A stretch of DNA of 64,000 nt from Lachnospiraceae bacterium (GCA_902363835.1 CABJBM010000028.1:13531-77530); one strand, 5' to 3'; counted from the stretch's first letter, positions 17,711 to 25,970 are shown. Numbers and translations are program-made. Notes: generated by a model not told the origin, from the letters alone.

Positions 17711-17721
17711 GCCAAATCAGA

Positions 17722-18489
17722 CTATGCTTCTGCTGCTTCGTAAAGCTCTACATTATTTTTGTAAAGATATTCTCTCCACTGGTCGTCCATCTGTTTGTCG
17801 GTAACCAGCCCTGTAATGGTTTCAAAACCGGATATCCGGATAAATGAGGTCTTATCGAACTTGGAGTGGTCTGCAACAAGATAAACGTGATTGCTCCTGG
17901 TCATCAGGGTCTGGCGTATAGCTGCAATGGCTTCGTTGGAATCCGTGATTCCATGTTCCATGGAAATGCTCCTGCAGGACATAAAGGTTTTGTCCAGGTA
18001 AAAGGATTCTAAATTCTTAATGGCGGTATTTCCCACAAAGGCTTTGTCCCTTGGAGTATAGGAACCTCCGATGGAAATGAGGCGGATATCCTCCTTATCA
18101 TATAACTCATTGATGATCAGGAGGGAGTTTGTTACTACGGTAAGGCGCATTCCCTGCAAGGCCTTTGCCAGCTGAAGGGCCGTGGTAGAAGCATCCAGGA
18201 AAATGGAATCTCCGTTATGGATAATTGACAGGCACTTTTTTGCAATGGACTGCTTGCTTTCCATATATGCGGTTTCCCGGATCGTTAAATCTACGTTGTT
18301 CTCAACCCCGTCTTGTATGAATGCACCACCGTATGTTCTGGTCAGGAACCCATCATCCTCTAATTGTTTTAAATCCCGCCGGATGGTTTCCTCGGTCACG
18401 GAGAAGATTTTGGAAAGTTCGGTCACCGTAACACTTTTCTTTTCTAGAATAATATCTTTGATCTTGGCTTTCCTCGTTACTGCTAACAT
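17722..18489 (-). CDS. DeoR-family transcriptional repressor
   Basis: A 255-residue regulator: N-terminal winged helix (SVTVTELSKIFSVTEETIRRD, residues 19-39) with LEDDGFLTRTYGGA, then the DeoR sensor domain of the isomerase-like fold (FLDASTTALQLAKAL, VTNSLLIINEL, GGSYTPRDKAFVGNTA, VADHSKFDKTSF). DeoR proteins usually respond to phosphorylated sugars and bind A/T-rich repeats. The start at 18489 follows AAAGGA on the minus strand; a much longer upstream in-frame extension is A/T-rich noncoding sequence. It is divergent from the aldolase operon, and matching boxes lie before three operons, so it probably controls all of them with a pentose phosphate as inducer. Confidence 0.88.
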   Translation of the reverse strand: MLAVTRKAKIKDIILEKKSVTVTELSKIFSVTEETIRRDLKQLEDDGFLTRTYGGAFIQDGVENNVDLTIRETAYMESKQSIAKKCLSIIHNGDSIFLDASTTALQLAKALQGMRLTVVTNSLLIINELYDKEDIRLISIGGSYTPRDKAFVGNTAIKNLESFYLDKTFMSCRSISMEHGITDSNEAIAAIRQTLMTRSNHVYLVADHSKFDKTSFIRISGFETITGLVTDKQMDDQWREYLYKNNVELYEAAEA

Positions 18490-18626
18490 AGGTATGTTCC
18501 TTTCTTTATGGCAATAAATGTTAATTAAAAAATAAAATGCAATATAAAACCATATAAACCAGGTGGTATATAAGTATATTGTATAATTATTTTGATTAAA
18601 TGTAAAGAAGAAATGGATGAAATAAA

Positions 18627-18690
18627 AATAAAACAGTAAAAACAGAAATAAAACAACATAAAACATTGACAAACAAACATAAAAGTGGTA
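18627..18690 (+). promoter_or_regulatory. Phased AAACA operator array in the deoR-aldolase intergenic region
   Basis: AAACA begins at 18631, 18640, 18651, 18661 and 18671, with AAAAG at 18681: a near-exact 10-bp helical period on one face of the DNA, several copies in the form ATAAAACA. The words match the boxes before the nucleoside and sugar operons. The array overlaps the likely -35 of the aldolase promoter and lies upstream of divergent deoR, so it could give joint repression and autoregulation. Confidence 0.65.
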
Positions 18691-18694
18691 AAAA
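18666..18694 (+). promoter_or_regulatory. Candidate promoter of the microcompartment operon
   Basis: TTGACA (18666-18671) lies inside the operator array; at 17-bp spacing the -10 would be TAAAAA (18689-18694). TACAGT or TATAAA just downstream are alternatives with poorer spacing. The weak -10 leaves the exact start uncertain. Confidence 0.45.
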
Positions 18695-18761
18695 TACAGT
18701 ATAAAAGATGAGAGTTCGGACAGATAGAACACGTAGTTGTTTGGACTTTGGAGGTAAAGAT

Positions 18762-19721
18762 ATGATGACAGTTCAAGGCGTAAAGTACATGTCTGATTTT
18801 GAAGCCAAAAAGGCAATTTTAGACATCGGCAGGCGTATGTACGACAAAGGCTTTGTGGCCTCAAATGATGGAAACATCAGCTGTAAGGTAGGGCCGAACA
18901 CCATCTGGACGACGCCGACCGGGGTATCAAAGGGATTTATGACACAGGATATGCTGGTGAAAATGGATTTAAACGGAAAAGTTCTGATGGGAAGATGTAA
19001 GCCCTCCTCGGAAGTAAAAATGCATTTAAGAGTTTACAAGGAAAATCCGGATGTACAGGCAGTCACCCACGCTCATCCACTGGTTGCCACCAGCTTTGCC
19101 ATTGCAGGGATCAGCTTAGATGCAGCGGTCCTTACGGAAGCTGTGCTGGGGCTTGGATCCATCCCAGTAGCAAAATATGCAACGCCGGGTACGGATGAAG
19201 TTCCTGATTCCATTGCTCCCTTTGTGAACAGCCACAATGGCGTACTTCTTGCAAACCATGGGGCCCTGACCTGGGGAAAAGATATTTACCAGGCATTTTA
19301 CAGACTGGAATCCATTGAATATTATGCGACTATATTGATGTATACGGGTAATATCATCGGACGCCAGAATCTCCTTTCCTGTGACCAGGTAAATAAGCTG
19401 CTTGATATCCGGCATAAGCTTGGCATTACAGCAGGAGGGATCCCGCCCTGTTCCATAGAGGAGACAAATATGAGGGATGTGGTTTCCGCCGCAGATGTCC
19501 GTCCGGCAGAACCGGCGGTGCCTGCGCCTGTATTAAAGGGAGTCACCTCCATCGTAAGACCGGGAGAGAGCCTGGAACCATCGGGCTGCGGCTGCACCGG
19601 TGTGACGCTGCAGCCCATATCCTCACAGGAACAGAAGCCTGTACAGGCGGAGGCCTTAAGCAAGGCAAAGGAGGAAATCATAGCTGAAGTGGTGAGAAGA
19701 GTGACAGAGCAGTTAAACTAG
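18762..19721 (+). CDS. Class II aldolase with C-terminal encapsulation-type extension
   Basis: A 319-residue protein: residues 1-231 are a fuculose-phosphate-type class II aldolase, the remaining 90 an extension. Catalytic Glu84 (PSSEVKMH) and zinc ligands His103, His105 (THAHP) and His166 (NHG) are present. The family cleaves ketose-1-phosphates to DHAP and an aldehyde. The extension is Pro/Ala-rich, has GCGC at 276-279, and ends in an amphipathic helix (EEIIAEVVRRVTEQL), the layout of BMC cargo-targeting peptides. ATG at 18762 follows GGAGG; ATG 18765 is an alternative. It heads the BMC operon; 5-deoxyribulose-1-phosphate or methylthioribulose-1-phosphate is the inferred substrate, with fuculose/rhamnulose phosphate as alternative although no matching kinase or isomerase is here. 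Confidence 0.88.
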   Translation: MMTVQGVKYMSDFEAKKAILDIGRRMYDKGFVASNDGNISCKVGPNTIWTTPTGVSKGFMTQDMLVKMDLNGKVLMGRCKPSSEVKMHLRVYKENPDVQAVTHAHPLVATSFAIAGISLDAAVLTEAVLGLGSIPVAKYATPGTDEVPDSIAPFVNSHNGVLLANHGALTWGKDIYQAFYRLESIEYYATILMYTGNIIGRQNLLSCDQVNKLLDIRHKLGITAGGIPPCSIEETNMRDVVSAADVRPAEPAVPAPVLKGVTSIVRPGESLEPSGCGCTGVTLQPISSQEQKPVQAEALSKAKEEIIAEVVRRVTEQLN

Positions 19722-19731
19722 GAGGCAGATT

Positions 19732-21153
19732 ATGGATATTGGGGCAAAAGAGATAGAACAGATTGTAAGGGAAGTGCTTGCAAGCATAGAAAGCAGAAGC
19801 CCAAAGCTTTCTTATATTCCTGCTCAAAGTGATAACGGGGTATTTGAGCGGGTAGAGGATGCCATCCGGGCAGCTCATGCGGCCCAGCGTCAATGGGTAG
19901 AGCATTACAAGGTAGAAGACAGGCGGAGGATTATTGAGGCGATCCGGGTAACTGCAAAAAGCCACGCAGAAACCCTGGCAAAGATGGTCTGGGAAGAAAC
20001 CGGAATGGGGCGGTATGAGGATAAGATCCAGAAGCATATGGCTGTTATTGAAAAGACGCCGGGCGTGGAGTGTCTGACAACGGAGGCCATTTCCGGTGAT
20101 GAAGGGCTGATGATAGAGGAATATGCTCCTTTTGGGGTGATCGGAGCAATTACGCCGTCCACCAATCCCACGGAAACCATTATCAATAATACCATCAGCA
20201 TGATAGCCGGAGGAAATTCCGTTGTATTCAATGTCCATCCGGGAGCGAAAAGGTGCTGCGCCCACTGCCTGAGGCTTCTTCATCAGGCCATTGTGGAAAA
20301 CGGAGGCCCGGCCAATTTAATCACCATGCAGAAAGAGCCTACCATGGAGGCAGTGAGCAAAATGACGGCTGATCCCAGGATCCGCCTTATGGTGGGGACA
20401 GGAGGAATGCCCATGGTAAATGCGCTGCTTCGTTCCGGGAAAAAGACCATTGGAGCAGGTGCGGGAAACCCGCCGGTCATTGTGGACGATACGGCAGATA
20501 TAGACCTTGCGGCAAGAGAGATTTACCAGGGGGCTTCCTTTGACAATAATATCCTGTGTCTGGCGGAGAAGGAAGTTTTTGTCATGGAGAAGGTTGCAGA
20601 CGAACTGATAAATAAGCTGGTAAAAGAAGGTGCATACCTGCTTAATCCCGGGGAGCTGAATCAGATCCTTTCCTTTGCAATGGTTGAAAAAAACGGCAGC
20701 TATGAAGCGAATAAAAAGTGGGTAGGAAAGGATGCGGCCCAGTTTTTAGAGGCCATAGGGGTTTCCGGCCATAAGGATGTCCGCCTTCTGATCTGTGAGA
20801 CAGACAGAAACCATCCGTTTGTCATGGTAGAACAGTTGATGCCGGTGCTTCCTATTGTACGGTTAAGGACTTTTGAGGAATGTGTGGAGAGTGCGGTGGC
20901 GGCAGAGTCAGGCAACCGGCACACTGCTTCCATGTTTTCCAGAAATGTTGAGAACATGACAAAGTTTGGAAAAATCATTGAAACCACCATTTTTACGAAA
21001 AACGGTTCAACCTTAAAAGGGGTAGGGATCGGAGGAGAGGGCCATACGACCATGACCATTGCAGGGCCTACCGGAGAGGGACTTACCTGTGCAAGAAGCT
21101 TTACAAGAAGACGCAGATGCATGCTGGCAGAAGGAGGCTTGCGGATTATTTAG
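19732..21153 (+). CDS. CoA-acylating aldehyde dehydrogenase (PduP/EutE-type)
   Basis: A 473-residue enzyme that oxidises acetaldehyde or similar short aldehydes to acyl-CoA with NAD+. Catalytic Cys276 lies in FDNNILCLAEKE; the cofactor region includes GAITPSTNPTETIINN and GGTGMPMV-like glycine turns (VGTGGMPMV). The first 20 residues (IEQIVREVLASIE) form an amphipathic helix separated by a Ser/Pro linker, as in BMC-targeted PduP. It follows the aldolase by 10 bp, so the aldehyde released by aldol cleavage would be used within the shell, and PduL further downstream recycles CoA. Confidence 0.92.
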   Translation: MDIGAKEIEQIVREVLASIESRSPKLSYIPAQSDNGVFERVEDAIRAAHAAQRQWVEHYKVEDRRRIIEAIRVTAKSHAETLAKMVWEETGMGRYEDKIQKHMAVIEKTPGVECLTTEAISGDEGLMIEEYAPFGVIGAITPSTNPTETIINNTISMIAGGNSVVFNVHPGAKRCCAHCLRLLHQAIVENGGPANLITMQKEPTMEAVSKMTADPRIRLMVGTGGMPMVNALLRSGKKTIGAGAGNPPVIVDDTADIDLAAREIYQGASFDNNILCLAEKEVFVMEKVADELINKLVKEGAYLLNPGELNQILSFAMVEKNGSYEANKKWVGKDAAQFLEAIGVSGHKDVRLLICETDRNHPFVMVEQLMPVLPIVRLRTFEECVESAVAAESGNRHTASMFSRNVENMTKFGKIIETTIFTKNGSTLKGVGIGGEGHTTMTIAGPTGEGLTCARSFTRRRRCMLAEGGLRII

Positions 21154-21169
21154 AAAGGGGAAGGTACAT

Positions 21170-21508
21170 ATGGCCATAGGCTTTTTGGAATGTGCGGGAT
21201 ATGGGGCTGTTCTCTACGCCATGGATAAGGCCTGTAAGGCGGCAAATGTGAGGATCATTGGCATTGATACCATCAATCCAAAGGATGCCACCGCATTTAT
21301 TCCCCTTACGGCTCAGGTGAAGTTTGAAGGCGGGATCGATGATGTAAAAGAAGCCTGCGAAGTGGCAAAAAGGGCAGCTCTTAAGATCAACAGGCCGGAA
21401 GAGGTCCTGGTAGAGATGATTGAAAAACCATATGAGGGAACAAGGGCATTGTCCCATATAACAAAGGTAGATCTTGAGGAAGAAAACATTGAAAATTTCA
21501 GGAGGTAG
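21170..21508 (+). CDS. Divergent BMC-H shell protein
   Basis: A 112-residue single-BMC-domain protein starting [21 protein letters not shown]. The fold pattern (beta strand, [11 protein letters not shown] helix, [17 protein letters not shown] helix) is that of Pfam BMC, but the usual pore-loop KIGSG is replaced by INPKDATAF and a C-terminal extension of about 25 acidic/basic residues is added. ATG at 21170 follows GGGGAAGG; a longer in-frame start would overlap the dehydrogenase gene and is not preferred. It is the first shell gene after the cargo enzymes. The altered pore may pass a different metabolite or carry no pore. Confidence 0.8.
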   Translation: MAIGFLECAGYGAVLYAMDKACKAANVRIIGIDTINPKDATAFIPLTAQVKFEGGIDDVKEACEVAKRAALKINRPEEVLVEMIEKPYEGTRALSHITKVDLEEENIENFRR

Positions 21509-21513
21509 CAAAA

Positions 21514-21792
21514 ATGGCATCTACATCAATTGGTTTAATTGAAACAAGAGGTTTGACCGCATCCATCGAAGCCGCAGATGCAATGTTAAAAGCAGCGGAC
21601 GTTGAGCTTTTGGGAACGGAAAAGATTGGCTCCGGCCTTGTAACTGTGATTGTAACAGGAGAGGTAGGCGCGGTAAAAGCGGCCACAGAGGCAGGCAGTG
21701 AAGCTGCTTCCAGAGTTGGAGAGCTGGTGGCAGTCCATGTGATTCCAAGGCCGCACCAGGACATAGCCAAAATATTGCCGAAAATAAAATAA
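21514..21792 (+). CDS. BMC-H shell protein (PduA/CcmK type)
   Basis: A 92-residue canonical hexameric shell protein: [34 protein letters not shown] with the pore loop [18 protein letters not shown] and [14 protein letters not shown] at the C-terminus. Hexamers tile the facets of the compartment and allow small polar metabolites through the central pore. The start follows CAGGAGG. It is nearly the same as the BMC-H at 22180, suggesting a local duplication. Confidence 0.95.
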   Translation: MASTSIGLIETRGLTASIEAADAMLKAADVELLGTEKIGSGLVTVIVTGEVGAVKAATEAGSEAASRVGELVAVHVIPRPHQDIAKILPKIK

Positions 21793-21819
21793 AAACAGGC
21801 ATCAGCGAAGGTGGGCGTC

Positions 21820-22179
21820 ATGAAAACAAACCGAAACGCCATAGGGGTTTTAGAAGTTAATTATTATGCAAATACCGTTGTGGTGGTGGATCAGGCTTTA
21901 AAGGCGGCTGAAGTGGAAATCGTAAGCTGCCACAAGAAGCTGGGAGGCAGGATGTGCCACACGGTATTAGCGGGTGAGACCTCGGCGGTCCGTGCCGCCG
22001 TGGAAGCGGCCAGAGGGGCAGGGAACATGGTGGGAGACGAGAACATAAAGGTGTCCGTGTCCATTGAAAACCCTCATCCCGAGGTATTAAAGCTTTTAAA
22101 TATGATAGACAGGCATGAAAACGAAAAAGATTCTGCAAAAGCAGAGGAAGAAGAACGTGTGAATAAGGAGGAAAATTAA
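21820..22179 (+). CDS. Divergent BMC-H shell protein with acidic tail
   Basis: A 119-residue BMC-domain protein (NAIGVLEVNYYANTVVVVDQ, EIVSCHKKLGGRMCHTVLAG, VRAAVEAARGAG). The pore position reads KLGGRMC instead of KIGSG, and the last 25 residues are strongly charged (KAEEEERVNKEEN). The ATG at 21820 has GAAGGTGG 5-6 bp upstream; a GTG at 21811 lies inside that site. The gene abuts the next shell gene (stop 22179, start 22180). A Cys near the pore could allow metal or cluster binding, but only position suggests it. Confidence 0.85.
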   Translation: MKTNRNAIGVLEVNYYANTVVVVDQALKAAEVEIVSCHKKLGGRMCHTVLAGETSAVRAAVEAARGAGNMVGDENIKVSVSIENPHPEVLKLLNMIDRHENEKDSAKAEEEERVNKEEN

Positions 22180-22479
22180 ATGGCAGAGGCAGTAGTAAAA
22201 AAAGGAATGTTGGCATTGGGAATGATTGAAACAAGAGGGCTTACAGCATCCATCGAGGCAGCAGACGCCATGTTAAAGGCAGCAGACGTTGAAATGGTCG
22301 GAACTGAGAAAATCGGTTCAGGACTGGTATCTGTCATGGTTCAGGGAGATGTGGGAGCTGTCAAGGCGGCAGTGGAAGCAGGAGAGGAAGCAGCCTCCAG
22401 AGTGGGAGAGGTAGTAGCGGTTCATGTGATTCCAAGACCTCATAATTCCATTGGCGGAATCCTTCCGTTTCTTAAATAG
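22180..22479 (+). CDS. BMC-H shell protein (PduA/CcmK type)
   Basis: A 99-residue hexameric shell protein with an 8-residue N-terminal extension relative to the copy at 21514: [58 protein letters not shown]. The near-identity of the two canonical paralogues implies mixed or redundant facet tiles. GGAGG of the ribosome binding site lies inside the end of the preceding gene. Confidence 0.95.
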   Translation: MAEAVVKKGMLALGMIETRGLTASIEAADAMLKAADVEMVGTEKIGSGLVSVMVQGDVGAVKAAVEAGEEAASRVGEVVAVHVIPRPHNSIGGILPFLK

Positions 22480-22515
22480 AAAGAACAGGAAATTGCTTAA
22501 GGGCGGAGGCTTACA

Positions 22516-23172
22516 ATGGAAAACAGGGAAGAACTGATTCAAAAGGTAACCGCACTGGTGGTGGAAAACTGGAAGAGGCTGAGCACACAGCCTTACCAGG
22601 TCCCTGTGGGAATCTCGGCAAGGCATGTGCATCTGTCCGGAGAACATGTGGAAATGCTTTTTGGAACCGGTTACCGGCTGACTCCGATTAAGGCTTTAAG
22701 CCAGCCGGGACAGTTTGCCTGTGAGGAACAGGTGGCTGTCTGCGGTCCGGCAGGAACACTTCCCAAGGTGAGGATTCTTGGGCCGGAAAGAAGGCAAAGC
22801 CAGGTGGAAATGGCCTTTAGTGACTGCAGAGTCCTGGGAGTACAGCCTCCTGTAAGAACGTCAGGAGATTTAAAAGGAACTCCGGGAATCGTGCTGAAGG
22901 GACCAAAGGGAGAGGTTGTGCTGTCAGAGGGTGTCATCATTGCGGACCGCCATATCCATATGACGCCGGAAGATGCCCTGTGGTTCGGAGTGTCGGATCA
23001 GGACCGGGTAAGGGTTATGGCAGACGGGCCAAAGGGCGGCGTCCTGGATCAGGTACTTATCCGAGTTACCCGTGAAAGCAGGCTGGATTTTCATCTGGAT
23101 ACGGATGATGCCAATGCATTCCAGTTAAAACAGGGACAGTGGGTAACCATTAGAAAGGAAGTGGTCCGGTGA
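22516..23172 (+). CDS. pduL: Phosphate propanoyltransferase PduL
   Basis: A 218-residue PduL-type phosphotransacylase that converts acyl-CoA plus phosphate to acyl-phosphate and free CoA. Both beta-barrel repeats are recognisable, with zinc-binding SARHVHLS (about 35-42) and ADRHIHMT (about 144-151), and PGQFACEEQV. The N-terminus (REELIQKVTALVVENWKRL) is a short amphipathic helix of cargo type. It recycles CoA inside the compartment and gives acyl-phosphate for ATP formation by a kinase encoded elsewhere. Its stop codon overlaps the next gene by 4 bp. Confidence 0.93.
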   Translation: MENREELIQKVTALVVENWKRLSTQPYQVPVGISARHVHLSGEHVEMLFGTGYRLTPIKALSQPGQFACEEQVAVCGPAGTLPKVRILGPERRQSQVEMAFSDCRVLGVQPPVRTSGDLKGTPGIVLKGPKGEVVLSEGVIIADRHIHMTPEDALWFGVSDQDRVRVMADGPKGGVLDQVLIRVTRESRLDFHLDTDDANAFQLKQGQWVTIRKEVVR

Positions 23173-23429
23173 TATTAGGTACAATTATGGGAACTGTAGT
23201 TTCCACGAGGAAATGCAGAAATCTGGTTGGGTTCAAGCTTCTTTTGGTAGAACCTTATTATGGAGATAAAACGGATACTTTTGTGGCTGCCGATACCATG
23301 GGTGCAGGAATTGGGGAGCTGGTACTGGTAACCACTGATAATACCACCCAGTATGCGCTGGACCGTTCGGCGCCTGTGGATGCCTATATTGTAGGCATTG
23401 TTGATGGGCCGCCTCAGCCGGGAAGGTAA
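23169..23429 (+). CDS. BMC-P pentameric vertex protein (EutN/CcmL type)
   Basis: An 86-residue EutN/CcmL/PduN-family protein: LGTIMGTVVSTRKCRNLVGFKLLLVEP, DTMGAGIGELVLVTT and VDAYIVGIVD. Pentamers close the twelve vertices of the shell. Start is GTG at 23169, overlapping the pduL stop by 4 bp (GTGA), so translation is coupled. With the four BMC-H genes this is the minimal set needed for a closed shell; no tandem-domain BMC-T gene is seen. Confidence 0.92.
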   Translation: MILGTIMGTVVSTRKCRNLVGFKLLLVEPYYGDKTDTFVAADTMGAGIGELVLVTTDNTTQYALDRSAPVDAYIVGIVDGPPQPGR

Positions 23430-23447
23430 GAAGGAGAGGTAGAGCTT

Positions 23448-24566
23448 ATGGAACAGGAAACTCTTAAGGTTTTGGCAGTGGCAGACCCGGCTGTGGAAGG
23501 TTATCTGGATGAGAAGCTGGGAATTTTAGACGGATATGAAGGAAACGTGGATTTTCATATCGTGCCCTGGGCGGATTACTATCCCATGATGATGAAAGCA
23601 TTTGCCGGGGAAGCAGATTATGACATTGTTATGGTTGCAGGCCATTTGTGGCTTTGTGATTTCGTGGAAAAGGGATATCTTTCAGAGATTGAGCTTGAAG
23701 AAGAGGACATTCTTCCGGTCATTGCAGAGGAAATGAAGTATAAAGGAAAGACATATTTATCTCCCTCCTTCTGTGACGGCCATATGATTCTTTACCGCAA
23801 GAGCCTGCTTTATCAGGCATTGGGAAAAGAACTTGAAAGTGTCATCACTCCCCAGGAATACATAGAGACGGCAAAGGCCTACAAGGCCGTATGTGGGAAA
23901 CCGGCAGTGGCAATGAAGGCTGACCGGTCTGAAATCTTCACTGATGCCCTTCCTTTCCTGCGGATGTACGGAGGAGATGCCTATGATCCTCATGGGGCTG
24001 CGGCCTGCGCAAAGGAAGAAACGGTAAAAGGATTTCAGTCCTATGTGGAACTGAAAGCCTGTGCAGTGGAAGGCACGGAAGCTTTTGGAAACGGGGAAAT
24101 TGCGGCAGCTGTCAGGGAAAAAAGAGCGGCAATGGCGGTGACCTGGAGCGGACAGATGGGAGAGATTTTTAAGGAAGGCTGTCTGGAACAGGAAGATCTG
24201 GGATTTTCCACTTTTTCCACGGCCTGGAACGTGACCTGGTCCTTTGGAATTTGCTCAGGATCCGGGAAAAAGGAAGCTGCGGAGGAATTTCTTAAGTACC
24301 TCCGGTCGCCTGAGGTGGATCAAAAGGTGGGAAGAAAGAGCGGCGCTCCTGTAAGAATGGCAAGCTATCTGGAAGGAGCCCATGCCTGTCCCTGGTTTCC
24401 GGTACAGCAAAGGATGACGGAGCTTGCAAAGCCCCTTCCCCATCTGTCAAAGGCCGGGGAGAAAAACGGTGTTCTTTATGAAAAGATCTTTGAGGCATTT
24501 TCCGGAAAGAAGACGGCGGAAGAAGCCATGAGAGAAGCCGGGGAAGAGATTGACTTTATAATATGA
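23448..24566 (+). CDS. Solute-binding-protein-like protein lacking a signal peptide
   Basis: A 372-residue protein with the fold pattern of ABC extracellular solute-binding proteins (KVLAVADPAVEGYL, DIVMVAGHLWLCDFVEKGYL, GKTYLSPSFCDGHMILYRKSLL, MAVTWSGQMGEI, EEFLKYLRSPEVDQKVG), but the N-terminus MEQETLKVLAVAD has no signal sequence or lipobox, and no upstream in-frame start supplies one (the GAGAGG site and ATG fit well). It therefore should stay in the cytoplasm, embedded among shell and cargo genes, with no transporter partner adjacent. It could bind a pathway sugar or aldehyde, or act as a scaffold. The function is unknown. Confidence 0.75.
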   Translation: MEQETLKVLAVADPAVEGYLDEKLGILDGYEGNVDFHIVPWADYYPMMMKAFAGEADYDIVMVAGHLWLCDFVEKGYLSEIELEEEDILPVIAEEMKYKGKTYLSPSFCDGHMILYRKSLLYQALGKELESVITPQEYIETAKAYKAVCGKPAVAMKADRSEIFTDALPFLRMYGGDAYDPHGAAACAKEETVKGFQSYVELKACAVEGTEAFGNGEIAAAVREKRAAMAVTWSGQMGEIFKEGCLEQEDLGFSTFSTAWNVTWSFGICSGSGKKEAAEEFLKYLRSPEVDQKVGRKSGAPVRMASYLEGAHACPWFPVQQRMTELAKPLPHLSKAGEKNGVLYEKIFEAFSGKKTAEEAMREAGEEIDFII

Positions 24567-24579
24567 TCAGGGAGAAAAC

Positions 24580-25917
24580 ATGAAAATTATTATAATTGGA
24601 GGAGTGGCGGCAGGAATGAGCGCCGCTTCCAAGATCCGCAGGATGGACCCGGGCATTGAAGTAACGGTTTATGAAAAGGGAGGTTTTCTTTCTTATGGGG
24701 CCTGCGGGCTTCCCTACTATGTGGGAGATTTTAACGATGATTACCGTAAAATGATTGCCCGCACCCGGGAGACCTTTACTAAAATGGGAATAAAGACCTT
24801 TCTCCGCCACGAAGCAGTGTCCGTTGATGCGGAAAGGAAAACAGTTCTTGTAAAGAATCTTGAAAATGGCCAGGAGTTTACAGATACATATGACAGACTG
24901 ATGATAGCCGTGGGAGCGTCAGCAGTGATCCCTCCCTTTCCTGGCAAAGACCTTATGGGAGTTCATGTATTAAAGTCCATGGAAGACGGGATCTTTTTAA
25001 AGGAATACGCCAAAATGCCGGAAATCCAAAACGTGGTCATTGTGGGAGGCGGATACATTGGAGTGGAATGTGCGGAAGCATTTTTAAATCTTGGAAAAAA
25101 GGTCCGCATCCTGGAAGCGGCCCCCAGGATTTTGACGCCTTTTGATGAAGAGATGGCTGCACTGGCCCGGGAAGAGCTGGTAAGATCAGGGGTAGAGCTT
25201 AATACCGGGGAAAAGGTAGAAGGGTTTTACGGAGACGGCCTTTATGTGAAGCATGTCAAAACCGACAGAGGAACTTATGAGGCAGACTTAGTGATAGTTG
25301 CAGTAGGTGTCCGCCCCTGTACGGAGTTTTTAAAAGACACAGGAATCTCCATGGCTAAGAACGGAGCACTGATCGTGGACCGGGAAATGAGAACCTCTTT
25401 GCCGGATGTATATGCGGCGGGAGACTGTATTCTTGTTTATAACGAGGTCCTGGAGGAAGACAGTTTTTTGGCTCTTGGAACAGTGGCAAACAAATGCGGA
25501 AGGATCGCAGGCACCAATCTGGCAGGAGGCCATGAGCAGTTTATAGGAGCTCTCGGCTCTGCTGCGATTAAGGTGTGCGGCTTAGAGCTTGGGCGCACAG
25601 GAATGGGTGAAGGAGATGCCATACGGCTTGGAAGAAATTACAAGACCTTGATCATCCAGGCCAATGACCATCCGGCGTATTATCCCAATCCCACACCAAT
25701 CACCATTAAGCTGATTTATGAAAAAGGGACAAAAAGGCTTTTGGGTGCACAGACCTGCGGGCAAAAAGGGGCAGTTTTGCGGGCGGATGTGTTTGCAGTG
25801 GCGATTCATTGCAGGATGACCACGGCAGAGCTGGGAATGACGGATCTCATTTACGCACCTCCTTTTTCCGGCGTATGGGATGCCATTCAGATTGCCTGCA
25901 ATGCGGCAAAAGGCTGA
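24580..25917 (+). CDS. CoA-disulfide reductase/NADH oxidase family flavoprotein
   Basis: A 445-residue FAD- and NAD(P)H-binding protein: N-terminal IIIGGVAAGMSAASKIRR, redox-active Cys42 in SYGACGLPYYVGD, second nucleotide fold VVIVGGGYIGVECAEA, FAD motif VYAAGDC, then a dimerisation domain. Single active Cys is typical of CoA-disulfide reductase and NADH oxidase/peroxidase. In a compartment where CoA is recycled, reduction of CoA disulfide, or disposal of NADH or traces of oxygen, would fit. The start follows CAGGGAG. No rhodanese domain is fused. Which of these reactions it performs cannot be read from sequence alone. Confidence 0.82.
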   Translation: MKIIIIGGVAAGMSAASKIRRMDPGIEVTVYEKGGFLSYGACGLPYYVGDFNDDYRKMIARTRETFTKMGIKTFLRHEAVSVDAERKTVLVKNLENGQEFTDTYDRLMIAVGASAVIPPFPGKDLMGVHVLKSMEDGIFLKEYAKMPEIQNVVIVGGGYIGVECAEAFLNLGKKVRILEAAPRILTPFDEEMAALAREELVRSGVELNTGEKVEGFYGDGLYVKHVKTDRGTYEADLVIVAVGVRPCTEFLKDTGISMAKNGALIVDREMRTSLPDVYAAGDCILVYNEVLEEDSFLALGTVANKCGRIAGTNLAGGHEQFIGALGSAAIKVCGLELGRTGMGEGDAIRLGRNYKTLIIQANDHPAYYPNPTPITIKLIYEKGTKRLLGAQTCGQKGAVLRADVFAVAIHCRMTTAELGMTDLIYAPPFSGVWDAIQIACNAAKG

Positions 25918-25970
25918 AACAAGGGCTTCGGGCAGATAATGAAGTGAAGGATAGAAAGTGAGGTCAGACC

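Noticed and set aside
18490..18864. Upstream extension of the DeoR reading frame
   Set aside because: The extension is A/T-rich Phe/Tyr-biased translation of the operator region and overlaps the divergent aldolase start; ATG at 18489 has a good site.
18762..19721. Fuculose or rhamnulose BMC locus
   Set aside because: The aldolase alone would fit, but no fucose/rhamnose isomerase or kinase is present, while MtnK and MtnA homologues are linked by shared regulatory sequence; kept only as alternative.
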